Assembly (NCBI GenBank): GCA_002311665.1
Contig: DBYX01000001.1
Location: 68,062-90,458, forward strand
Direction: 5' to 3'
DNA from: Lachnoclostridium sp. UBA1175
GTDB taxonomy: Bacteria; Bacillota; Clostridia; Lachnospirales; Lachnospiraceae
Length of the DNA stretch: 22,397 nt
Under the pieces are notes generated by a model, which did not search any database, was not told the origin of the DNA, and saw nothing but the letters and a program-made list of their open reading frames with translations. Both the position numbers and the translations under genes were made by a program. Below, in pieces: positions 6,640-13,568 of this stretch (the first letter of the stretch is position 1; each line of letters begins with the position of its first letter).

Positions 6640-8484
6640 ATGAAGAAGAGAATACTGCACCTGTTGTTGCTCCTCGGCGTCCTGATGCTGGCCGTGTTTA
6701 TGTTCACCGCCTGCGGGGATGACGATGATGACGACGATGATGACGACGAAGAGACGACGAAGAGTGTTGACTATGATGTCAACGAAGCGAAGCTTGCCGT
6801 TTCCGAGGAGATGGTACCGGTCGGCTACTATCTGTGGCACAGCGATACGCTGGACCTTGCGTGCTGGTATCCCGCCTCGACCATGATGGCAGAGACGAGC
6901 AGATACTGGCGCTGCGACGCGGACTCCGACCGCTACGATATCTACATTTATCCCGCTTCGGCGAAGAAGGTTACCAAGCTTTCCGAAGCGTTTGACAAGG
7001 CGGTTGATTTCCTTGCGGACCTCGATGAGGATTTCAATGACGAGAAGGATTTTACGGATGTGAAGCTCTACGACGGTATGACGCCTGAGAAGGAGACCGT
7101 GCAGGGCAAGACCGTATACAGCTCGATCCTCACCTGCAAGCGCGACGGCAAGGATCTGGAACTGCCCGTGATCCTGGAGATGTACGACGAGCGTTTTGTC
7201 GCGTACATCGTTGACGAGAAAGAGGAAGGCAGCACGGATCTTCCGCTGGAACTCCTCATCAAGACGATGCGTATCGACACCAACGCATACAAGGGAATCG
7301 AAGGCAACCCGCTCGGCAAGCCCACACCTACCGCTGCACCGGAACCTACCGACACACCTGCGGTGACACCGACACCCGAGGCAACTCCTACACCCGAGGC
7401 AACTCCTACACCGGAGGCAACTCCTACACCGGAGGCAACCCCGACACCGACGAACACGCCGACACCCGAGATCACCGAGGCACCCGTGGGTGACCTTGCG
7501 GTGAAGTCTTACACGCACGAGACGCTTCCGATCACGATGGATATCCCGGCCAATGCAAGCCTTGAGACGGGATCCGATTACCTGTTCTGCGACACTGAAG
7601 AGTATACGTTCTATTGCTTCCCGATGAACAATTACAACAACGGTATCGTTATGAACGACATCGATTTCTCCGCGATCTCCAATGCAGATCCTTCCATCCA
7701 GGAGAAGACGCTGGCCGATATGGTTGAGCTGAACAGCCTCAAGTTCCTTCCGGACGGCGAGGCGACGATCCTCGAGAACGTCAACGGCGCGAGCGGCTAT
7801 TATCTGCCGCTTGCCGAGCTGGAGTATGAGTACGGCGACGGCTCCACGGAGAAGGGCTGCGGTTTCCTGTGCATCATCAACACGCTGCCGGGAGATATCG
7901 GTGTCTATGTCAATGTCGCACTTCTGAAGAACGCGAACTTTGACAATTTCACCGTGAGAAACGGTGACGTACAGAATATGCTTACAGGATGCGCTATGAG
8001 CCTGAAGCAGGATCCGACTAAGAAACTGGATCAGGACTATGTCGTATGGGAAGGCAAATTCAAGGACGGAACCGGCGCGAAGGCCGTTTATGTCAACGGT
8101 GCGATCCTCAGTATGGGCGAGGAGGGAAATGCGATCCTCTGGTTCTACAATGAGGAGCAGGAAGGCTACCTTGCACTGCAGCACATTACACCCACGACAC
8201 CGTTCAAGGACGAGGAAGAATACCTCAACAAGCTGATCGAAACGATCGACGACGGAACCATCGAGTTTTCCGACCTGATGGATCATCAGGGCCGTATGAA
8301 GTACAAGTATGTCACGTTCAACTACCAGAAGAACGGCATTGATCTTTCGGAGATCGTAATGGTAAGCATCGATGAGAACGGCGACATCTGGTTCGTCGAT
8401 CTCTACGGAACTCCGGAGGATGTGGAGGACCAGGAGAAGAATCTCGTGAACCTGGTCTGGTCGCTGCAGCCCACCTGGGACTGA
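6640..8484 (+). CDS. Lipoprotein with Asp-rich N-terminus and Thr-Pro linker between two domains (unknown function)
   Basis: A 614-aa predicted lipoprotein. It has a basic N-terminus, a hydrophobic helix and lipobox FTAC (Cys around residue 25), so it should be lipid-anchored outside the membrane. The mature end begins with G and a run of ten Asp. An N-terminal domain (about 37-222) is followed by a Pro/Thr linker built of EATPTP hexapeptides (about 228-284). A larger C-terminal region (about 287-614) ends in a strand pattern IWFVDLYG...NLVWSLQ. The same ending, W(L/F)I/V...D...(I/V)LWS/T, closes the lipoproteins at 11290 and 13569, so the three are paralogues. No catalytic motif is recognised. 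AAAAGGAGAG precedes the ATG. It is not related to any enzyme beside it; the function is unknown. Confidence 0.85.
   Translation: MKKRILHLLLLLGVLMLAVFMFTACGDDDDDDDDDDEETTKSVDYDVNEAKLAVSEEMVPVGYYLWHSDTLDLACWYPASTMMAETSRYWRCDADSDRYDIYIYPASAKKVTKLSEAFDKAVDFLADLDEDFNDEKDFTDVKLYDGMTPEKETVQGKTVYSSILTCKRDGKDLELPVILEMYDERFVAYIVDEKEEGSTDLPLELLIKTMRIDTNAYKGIEGNPLGKPTPTAAPEPTDTPAVTPTPEATPTPEATPTPEATPTPEATPTPTNTPTPEITEAPVGDLAVKSYTHETLPITMDIPANASLETGSDYLFCDTEEYTFYCFPMNNYNNGIVMNDIDFSAISNADPSIQEKTLADMVELNSLKFLPDGEATILENVNGASGYYLPLAELEYEYGDGSTEKGCGFLCIINTLPGDIGVYVNVALLKNANFDNFTVRNGDVQNMLTGCAMSLKQDPTKKLDQDYVVWEGKFKDGTGAKAVYVNGAILSMGEEGNAILWFYNEEQEGYLALQHITPTTPFKDEEEYLNKLIETIDDGTIEFSDLMDHQGRMKYKYVTFNYQKNGIDLSEIVMVSIDENGDIWFVDLYGTPEDVEDQEKNLVNLVWSLQPTWD
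7361..7470 (+). repeat. In-frame 18-bp tandem repeat (EATPTP)
   Basis: Near-identical 18-bp units, gaggcaactcctacaccg and variants, encode EATPTP four times, flanked by looser Thr-Pro codons. As a coding microsatellite-like linker it could vary in length between strains. Confidence 0.75.
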
Positions 8485-8510
8485 TCGGTCATAACAATCG
8501 AACAATAAGG

Positions 8511-8544
8511 AAACGCTCCGGCAGGAAACTGTCGGAGCGTTTTT
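8511..8544. terminator. Strong terminator, probably bidirectional
   Basis: 14-bp stem AAACGCTCCGGCAG / CTGTCGGAGCGTTT (one G-U) closed by a GAAA tetraloop, followed by TT on the + strand to make TTTTT. It ends the lipoprotein gene on + and probably also the ACT gene on -, where the tail is TTTCCTTATT. Confidence 0.9.
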
Positions 8545-8608
8545 GTATCTGTGCAGTGAAATTGCAAATGCTTACGCCGCGGAAGAACCGGGCTGCGGTT
8601 TCAAACGG

Positions 8609-9052
8609 TCAGCAGCCGAGCGAGTCGATCTCCTCCTGCGTCGCAACCTTGAAGCCGTTGTCAATCAGAAGCTTGACGCCCGCTTCGCGGTCCGTCAGGC
8701 GGAAAATGATCAAAGCGCTGTTGTCGTAAGCATAATTGAACGAGTAGAGGTACTCGATGCTGATGCCCGCATTTTCCAGAAGAGCGAGAGCGCGGTGCAG
8801 ACCGCCCGGCTCGTTCGGGATCTTTGCGCATACAACGTGGTTCTTGCGGGCGGAGTAGCCCGCCTCTTTCAAAAGATCAAGGCAGGTCTGGATGTCCTCG
8901 TCCTTGACGATAAATCGAACAATGCCGAACTCCGACATATCGGCGATCATCAACGCAAGGATATCAACATCGTGGTCCTTCAGAAGACCGGTCAGTTGGC
9001 AGAGCGTGCCGTGAGCGTTGACGAGATATACAGAAATCTGATGAACAAACAT
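8609..9052 (-). CDS. Tandem ACT-domain protein (amino-acid-binding regulator)
   Basis: A 147-aa protein made of two ACT domains. The first spans about residues 4-68 (ISVYLVNAHGTLCQLTGLL...) and the second about 70-140 (VVCAKIPNEPGGLHRALALL...). The NxxG turns are typical ligand sites (N-A-H-G and N-E-P-G). ACT domains usually bind amino acids and control enzymes; no enzymatic or DNA-binding part is present. Such stand-alone tandem ACT proteins are often found beside phenylacetate-CoA ligases and aryl-pyruvate ferredoxin oxidoreductases in anaerobes. Here it lies 219 nt downstream of paaK on the same strand. A direct role in sensing phenylalanine or another aromatic is an inference. AGAAGGAGGATTT precedes the ATG. 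It also has its own extended -10 promoter. Confidence 0.92.
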   Translation of the reverse strand: MFVHQISVYLVNAHGTLCQLTGLLKDHDVDILALMIADMSEFGIVRFIVKDEDIQTCLDLLKEAGYSARKNHVVCAKIPNEPGGLHRALALLENAGISIEYLYSFNYAYDNSALIIFRLTDREAGVKLLIDNGFKVATQEEIDSLGC

Positions 9053-9104
9053 AAATCCTCCTTCTCCCGTAACGGGAAAACAAACCCCTGACTATCATGT
9101 GAAT

Positions 9105-9113
9105 ATTATAACA
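9105..9113 (-). promoter_or_regulatory. Extended -10 promoter of the ACT gene
   Basis: On the - strand TGT-TATAAT is a perfect extended -10 (TGnTATAAT), about 50 nt before the start codon. No clear -35 is visible; at the right distance lies the AT-rich stretch next to the ATCAG repeats. The ACT gene could thus be expressed without the T-box-controlled paaK transcript. Confidence 0.6.
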
Positions 9114-9138
9114 TATCCATAAGAAACAATAAACAAAT

Positions 9139-9166
9139 AATCAGATCAAATCAGATCAGATCAGAC
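9139..9166. repeat. Short tandem (GATCA/ATCAG) repeats upstream of the ACT promoter
   Basis: ATCAGATCAAATCAGATCAG continues with a further ATCAGA. It is a 5-bp repeat of about five imperfect copies immediately upstream of the ACT promoter region. It could be a regulator-binding array or simple slippage; nothing else supports either. Confidence 0.5.
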
Positions 9167-9271
9167 CGCCCTGAGATATATACAGATTAGCCCGATTAAG
9201 CAAGCATCCTTCTATCGGAATCAACAACCTGTCGTTGCAGAAACCTCATTACACTGTTCCGAAGGTGCATC

Positions 9272-10597
9272 TTACTTGTTGGTGAGACCGCGGTTGTCGA
9301 TGATACGCTTGGCCTTGCCTTCGGAACGAGGCAGGGACTTCGGCGGAACAAGGGAAACCTTGGCAGCGATGCCGACGACGGACTTGATCCGCTCGGTGAT
9401 CGTGTTGCGCAGCTGCTCGATCTCGCTGACTTTATCGGTGAACATCTCCTCGGACATCTCGATCTGAACCTCGAGCTTGTCGGTGGAGTTGACACGGTCG
9501 ACAATGAGCATGTAGAACGGAGCAACGCCCTCGAGGCCGACGAGGCAGGACTCAATCTGGCTCGGGAATACGTTGACGCCGCGGATGACGAGCATATCGT
9601 CGGTACGGCCGGTGAGACGGCTCATGCGGATGAGCGTACGGCCGCAGGCGCAAGGCTCGGCGATCAGGCGGCAAATGTCGTGCGTGCGGTAGCGGAGCAT
9701 CGGCATACCGGTCTTCGTGATGGTCGTGAAGACAAGCTCACCGGACTCGCCGTAAGGAAGAGGTTCACCGGTCTCAGGATTGATGATCTCGACGATGACG
9801 TGGTCCTCGTTGACGTGCATACCGTGCTTCTCGAGGCACTCAAAAGCAACGCCGGGGCCGCCGATCTCGGTGAGACCATAGATATCGCAGGCATCGAAAT
9901 CGAGGATCTCCTCAAGATGGGTGCGCATCTCCTCCGTCCAGGGCTCAGCGCCGAAGATACCGGCCTTGAGCTTGACTTTTCCGAGAAGACCGCGGTCGCG
10001 GAGCGTCTCAGCGAGGTAGGTTGCATAGGAAGGGGTACAGCAGAGCATGGTAGCGCCGAGCTCGGTCATCATCATCATTTGGCGCTCGGTGTTGCCGGCC
10101 GACATCGGGATTACGGTAGCGCCGATGCGCTCAGCGCCCTGATGTGCGCCCAGGCCGCCGGTGAAGAGACCGTAACCGTAGCAGATCTGGATGACATCGT
10201 CCGCATCGCCGCCGGCAGCGGTGAGAGCGCGGGCAACCATTTCGGTCCAGACTTCTACGTCGTTTGCAGTATAACCCGCGACGATGGGCTTGCCGGTCGT
10301 TCCCGACGAACCCTGGATACGGACAATGTCTTTCAGCGGCTGTGCCAGAAGGCCGTAAGGGAATTCGTCGCGAAGGTCGGTCTTCTCGGTGAACGGAAGC
10401 TTGTAAAGATCGTCGACGGTTTTGATGTCCTCGGGCTTAACGCCCTTTTCGTCCATGCGCTTGCGATAGAGCGGTACGCGCTCGTACTCAAGCTTAACAG
10501 TCTCGCGAAGGCGCTCGCTCTGGAGCTCGCGAAGTTTGGAGCGATCCATGCACTCCATTGCGGGGTTGTAGATCTTGTGGATTTTCGGCTGTTTCAT
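9272..10597 (-). CDS. paaK: Phenylacetate-CoA ligase
   Basis: AMP-forming ligase that activates phenylacetate, or a related aryl acetate, with CoA and ATP. The 441-aa length is full. Motifs are the P-loop-like GSSGTTGKP (about 96-104), YGYGLFTGGLGAHQGAERIGA, DIYGLTEIGGPG (adenine/acid site), MLRYRTHD and GRTDDMLVIRGVNVFPSQIE. These are the standard order of the PaaK family. GGGAGG precedes the ATG at 10597. The gene stands behind a canonical T-box leader and upstream of a tandem ACT protein. No phenylacetate oxygenase (paaABCDE) genes are near, and an anaerobe could not use them. T-box control suggests that the activated aryl acetate is carboxylated and aminated to an aromatic amino acid, but the needed oxidoreductase is not in this window. 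Substrate specificity, phenylacetate or indoleacetate type, is not certain. Confidence 0.95.
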   Translation of the reverse strand: MKQPKIHKIYNPAMECMDRSKLRELQSERLRETVKLEYERVPLYRKRMDEKGVKPEDIKTVDDLYKLPFTEKTDLRDEFPYGLLAQPLKDIVRIQGSSGTTGKPIVAGYTANDVEVWTEMVARALTAAGGDADDVIQICYGYGLFTGGLGAHQGAERIGATVIPMSAGNTERQMMMMTELGATMLCCTPSYATYLAETLRDRGLLGKVKLKAGIFGAEPWTEEMRTHLEEILDFDACDIYGLTEIGGPGVAFECLEKHGMHVNEDHVIVEIINPETGEPLPYGESGELVFTTITKTGMPMLRYRTHDICRLIAEPCACGRTLIRMSRLTGRTDDMLVIRGVNVFPSQIESCLVGLEGVAPFYMLIVDRVNSTDKLEVQIEMSEEMFTDKVSEIEQLRNTITERIKSVVGIAAKVSLVPPKSLPRSEGKAKRIIDNRGLTNK

Positions 10598-10617
10598 AGG
10601 TGCCTCCCAGTAAAATG

Positions 10618-10744
10618 AGTGATATACCTGAGGACGAGTCTAGGAATGTCGGCGAAAGCCGCATTGCTACGAAAACTCGCATGTTCTGCGAAGATGAAAT
10701 CCTTCGGTTTTCATTTCGCAGAAGACGCTCGCTTGGCTTTCACT
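10618..10744. other. Structured 127-bp element between the T-box terminator and paaK
   Basis: The segment is closed by AGTGA (10618-10622) / TCACT (10740-10744). It contains two elaborate hairpins. Hairpin 1 (10635-10679) has stacked arms CGAG/CTCG, TAG/CTA, AATG/CATT and CGGC/GCCG with a GAAA tetraloop when read on +. Hairpin 2 (10684-10723) has arms TTCTGCGAA/TTCGCAGAA and TGAAA/TTTCA with a C(UUCG)G loop when read on +. Both special tetraloops appear only on the + strand, antisense to paaK. Its class is not recognised; it may be a dispersed palindromic element or a structured RNA. Confidence 0.55.
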
Positions 10745-10782
10745 AAAAAACGCTCATCCTCTGCTACAGTAGAGGACGAGCG
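10745..10782 (-). terminator. T-box terminator hairpin of the paaK leader
   Basis: On the - strand a 12-bp stem CGCTCGTCCTCT / AGAGGATGAGCG (one G-U), 8-nt loop, then TTTTTT. It is mutually exclusive with the antiterminator formed by the adjacent T-box sequence. Confidence 0.93.
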
Positions 10783-11020
10783 ATAAACCCGTGGTACCAC
10801 CTCAATTCAGTATGCAAACCTGCATACCCTCATTCGGGTACATGACAATACCCTATCGCGATAACGGACGCATCCGGCGATGCCTACTTAGCGATTGCGC
10901 GCTGTTCAACATGCTGCTCTCGGGAGGAATTCGGAAGGTCTTCCGTGCCGGCTTACACCAACCCCGGCTCGCTGTGAGGGAAAACTTGTTTCGTACTGGT
11001 TCCCGGTCGTTGCATTTGCA
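10745..11020 (-). promoter_or_regulatory. T-box riboswitch leader of paaK, predicted specifier UUC (Phe)
   Basis: All T-box parts are visible on the - strand. Stem I starts near 11016. Its conserved apical part GAGCCGGGG...TAAGCCGGC lies at about 10947-10970. The Specifier Loop shows AGTA-C-GAA on the 5' side facing TTC-C-GAA on the 3' side, the usual loop-E arrangement. Stem III (TACCC/GGGTA) follows, then the 14-nt T-box AGGTGGTACCACGG within 10787-10802 and the terminator. The triplet after the loop-E GAA reads UUC (10929-10927), a Phe codon; a one-base shift gives UCC (Ser). The antiterminator bulge UGGU pairs with a tRNA 3' end ACCA (discriminator A). That fits tRNA-Phe and not tRNA-Ser, which has G73. 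Uncharged tRNA would allow paaK transcription. Confidence 0.93.
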
Positions 11021-11023
11021 AAC

Positions 11024-11052
11024 AAAATACAACAATAATTTCAACATGTCAA
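11024..11052 (-). promoter_or_regulatory. Promoter of the T-box/paaK transcript
   Basis: On the - strand: -35 TTGACA (11047-11052), 17-bp spacer, -10 TATTTT (11024-11029). The predicted start, about 11017, is exactly where Stem I of the T-box begins. Confidence 0.85.
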
Positions 11053-11167
11053 GAAGTTTTTTACATTAAAGTGACAAAGTGTGCAGGAGCGCGGAAACAG
11101 CGGGATATTGCGCTGTACGAAGCCGTCCGAAGACTTTCGCCGGCATCGCGGGCGCAAATGTTTTTTG

Positions 11168-11196
11168 TTTACTTCAACGCGAATATCCTTTATAAT
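11168..11196 (+). promoter_or_regulatory. Promoter of the 11290 lipoprotein operon
   Basis: -35 TTTACT (11168-11173), 17-bp spacer, consensus -10 TATAAT (11191-11196). It is divergent from the paaK leader promoter. The 5' UTR of about 85 nt holds a small ACCGG/CCGGT hairpin (11217-11232). Confidence 0.75.
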
Positions 11197-11210
11197 CAGT
11201 TTGATATTCG
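11180..11210. promoter_or_regulatory. 8-bp inverted repeat centred on the -10 box (candidate operator)
   Basis: CGAATATC (11180-11187) and GATATTCG (11203-11210) form an exact inverted repeat with a 15-bp spacer. Its centre (11195) falls on the TATAAT at 11191-11196. A dimeric repressor bound here would block the promoter. Confidence 0.55.
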
Positions 11211-11289
11211 ATTTTTACCGGGGAAGGCCGGTGATTAACGAACGGAAGAAAGCAGTGGGAATCGCAGTTGTTCAAAAGGGAGAGAACAT

Positions 11290-13524
11290 ATGAGAAAAGA
11301 ATGGATGAGACGGATCGCGATGTTGTGTATCCTTGTGCTGGTTATATGTATGTTGCCGGCGTGCAAGGATGAGCCCGACGATCGCGATGAGAAAGAGGAG
11401 ACGCAGGAGCCCGGGGAGGCGACGGTCACGGCAGTACCGTCCCTGACGCTCAAGGTCGAGGTTTCGCCGACACCGGAGGCAACGCCGACGCCCGAACTGA
11501 CCGAAACGGGGGAACCGGAACTTAAGAGGACGTCGTGCGGTAACGGCGCATTTTCCGTGCTGGTGCCGGATTATGCGGACTTGGACGGTGCAACGCAGAG
11601 CTACGGCTTCTGGCGTATGACGAACCGATTCTACTTCGAGGCGTGGTACATCGATAAAGCAGTCGACGGGGCACTTTATGATCTTGATGAGTTTAAGTCG
11701 TTGTACGACACTTATGGGGAGAGCGTGTTACGGGAATTGCTTCGCGCCAATAAATATACGTGTTACGGGGACCTCTCCGAAAAAATCTTCAACGGCTACA
11801 AAGCCATCGTAGGACCGGCGGCGACAGCGTCGTTTACCGGCGACGAAGGGACAACGACCACGGATTACAGTCGTTTCATAGTTTACGAATGTCCGTATGA
11901 TGTCGGTGTTGTCCTTGTCGCATACAGCATTTTCAACAGGACAGATGAGACATTGTCCGAGAGTGATCGCGAGCTGGATACATTGCTGATGTCCTGCGCC
12001 GAAAGTCTGCAGCAGGTACATACGGCGAGGGGTATCGGGACCGTGCAATACAAGCGTGAACTGTCCGACGGATCCGTTTTGAAGTTTGTGGCTCTGGAAG
12101 GAGACGTCAAGGAGGTCGCGGAGACGGAGAACAACAAGTTGCAGATCCGTTCTTCGGCTTCGGATAATGCCGTTGTTGAGATTCAGCATATGGAGCTCAC
12201 GGACGATGTAAAGTCGGCAAACGATCTGTATGCTTCGATGAAGAGAATGTACGAGAGTTCGTACGATTTCTCGCCGAGGGAAGATGAGCCGGCCAGGGTT
12301 CATTTTACGAAGTGGGAGATGCGAAGCACCAATCCTTCTGAGAAACTGATCAAGAATGTGGCTTGCCGCCTCGACGATGACGGTGACGGGCTGTGGGTGA
12401 TCGCGTGGACCCGGGGCATGGAGAGTGAAGATGACGGAGCCGGTCTTATGTCGTATGTGGTCTGGTCCTTCCGGGAGATCAAAGACGACTCGGTCACGCC
12501 GAACCCGACACCGACCCCAACCCCGACAGCGACACCGCAGGTGACGCCGAAGGAAATCTCATTCTCGCGCAATACGGTGACGTATATGAAGCAGGACGGG
12601 GCATTTTCCGTGAAGGTGCCCGAGGATGCGACGGTTACCGATTACGAAGGCGGCATTGTGGCGGAGACGGATAACGGCTATTTCTGCGTATGGTATGTGA
12701 ACACTCTGTACGACGGCGTGATCTACGATTCCGTCGACTGCGCGGACCTTATGACATCCGAGGAGGACTACATTGAGCTTCTGATGGTGGATACGATGAG
12801 CGGCGTCGGCGATACGGAGCGGTCGGTGTACAACAATGTGAGATGCGTGAGCGCCGCTGCGGACACGATCGAGGTGGCTTCCGAGAGCAGGACGTTTCGC
12901 GGCAGCGGACGCTACTATGCGTATGACAGTACACAGGATGCGATCGGCGTGTACACCATCCTGTACGTACTCGACGGGGTGGACGAGGCAGACACGAAGA
13001 CGATACAGGAAATGAACGATCTGTGGAGCGAGTGTGCCCGGAGTCTTGTTCAGCTCAAACCGTGTCTGATGTATAAGTACGCGATCAAGACCGCGGAGAC
13101 GAAAGACGGCACGAAGATACGGTTTGCCCACGTTGTGGAGGATCTCAACCGGATCGAGACGGATGAGGACGATGACCTGACGATCTATTTCAACGCCGGG
13201 ATCGCGGAGTCGATCACGATTGAGCATTTTACGCAGAAGGACGGGATCAGCACCCCGCAGGATTACTATAACGAGAAGCGGAAGAAGTACAGCGACGAAA
13301 AATACCACTTCACGGAACTCTCGAACTATGCGGGGCGAATGCAGTATCAGCACTGGACGCTCACGTATCGCGAGGCCGGTGATGACTACACGGAGCAGGT
13401 TTATATGCGTGCGAACGATGACGGGACCATGTGGCTCATCGTGCTCTGTCATTACACGGACTGGGAGGATGACGGAGAACTGCTGCTGGATGACATACTG
13501 TGGACGATGCACGAGGTGAAGTAA
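11290..13524 (+). CDS. Lipoprotein with two copies of a repeated extracellular module (unknown function)
   Basis: A 744-aa predicted lipoprotein: MRKEWMRR, a hydrophobic helix, lipobox LPAC, then an acidic stretch and a short Thr-Pro linker. Two related modules of about 320 aa follow. Module 1 (about 77-397) begins GNGAFSVLVPDYADL...FYFEAWYIDKAVDGALYDL. Module 2 (about 422-744) begins QDGAFSVKVPEDATV...YFCVWYVNTLYDGVIYDS. Both end in a strand pair and D...WS/WT (MSYVVWSF and LLDDILWTM). They are separated by TPNPTPTPTPTATPQVTP (about 403-420). Each module seems to hold two halves, the second starting K...DG(S/T)..(K/R)F. The next gene has one such module, so internal duplication is likely. 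No enzyme motif is recognised. AAAAGGGAGAG precedes the ATG. It is first in an apparent operon with the 13569 and 14886 genes. Confidence 0.87.
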   Translation: MRKEWMRRIAMLCILVLVICMLPACKDEPDDRDEKEETQEPGEATVTAVPSLTLKVEVSPTPEATPTPELTETGEPELKRTSCGNGAFSVLVPDYADLDGATQSYGFWRMTNRFYFEAWYIDKAVDGALYDLDEFKSLYDTYGESVLRELLRANKYTCYGDLSEKIFNGYKAIVGPAATASFTGDEGTTTTDYSRFIVYECPYDVGVVLVAYSIFNRTDETLSESDRELDTLLMSCAESLQQVHTARGIGTVQYKRELSDGSVLKFVALEGDVKEVAETENNKLQIRSSASDNAVVEIQHMELTDDVKSANDLYASMKRMYESSYDFSPREDEPARVHFTKWEMRSTNPSEKLIKNVACRLDDDGDGLWVIAWTRGMESEDDGAGLMSYVVWSFREIKDDSVTPNPTPTPTPTATPQVTPKEISFSRNTVTYMKQDGAFSVKVPEDATVTDYEGGIVAETDNGYFCVWYVNTLYDGVIYDSVDCADLMTSEEDYIELLMVDTMSGVGDTERSVYNNVRCVSAAADTIEVASESRTFRGSGRYYAYDSTQDAIGVYTILYVLDGVDEADTKTIQEMNDLWSECARSLVQLKPCLMYKYAIKTAETKDGTKIRFAHVVEDLNRIETDEDDDLTIYFNAGIAESITIEHFTQKDGISTPQDYYNEKRKKYSDEKYHFTELSNYAGRMQYQHWTLTYREAGDDYTEQVYMRANDDGTMWLIVLCHYTDWEDDGELLLDDILWTMHEVK

Positions 13525-13568
13525 CGGGCAGTTCCTATGCCCGAGGAAATATGTGAGAGGAGCGGAAT

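Noticed and set aside
6541..8505. Long - strand frame (654 codons) opposite the lipoprotein
   Set aside because: Its Arg/Cys/Val-rich repeats mirror the Asp/Thr-Pro codons of the + strand gene. It has no good ribosome-binding site or known domain, and it crosses two terminators.
9680..10618. + strand frame of 312 codons opposite paaK
   Set aside because: Antisense shadow of paaK without its own Shine-Dalgarno sequence or recognisable motifs.
10630..10680. Hammerhead-ribozyme-like core (CTGAGGA ... CGAAAAC)
   Set aside because: CTGAGGA fits CUGANGA, but the bases after it do not form the required stem II ending directly before GAAA, and no UH cleavage site with a stem I/III partner is in place.
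10618..10744. Second, decayed T-box in the paaK leader (CTCGTCC recurs)
   Set aside because: No AGGGUGG-type T-box sequence or Stem I signature occurs in the segment; only the short CTCGTCC word is shared.
10791..11069. 92-codon + strand frame in the T-box region
   Set aside because: The region is fully explained by the T-box structure, and the peptide has no support.
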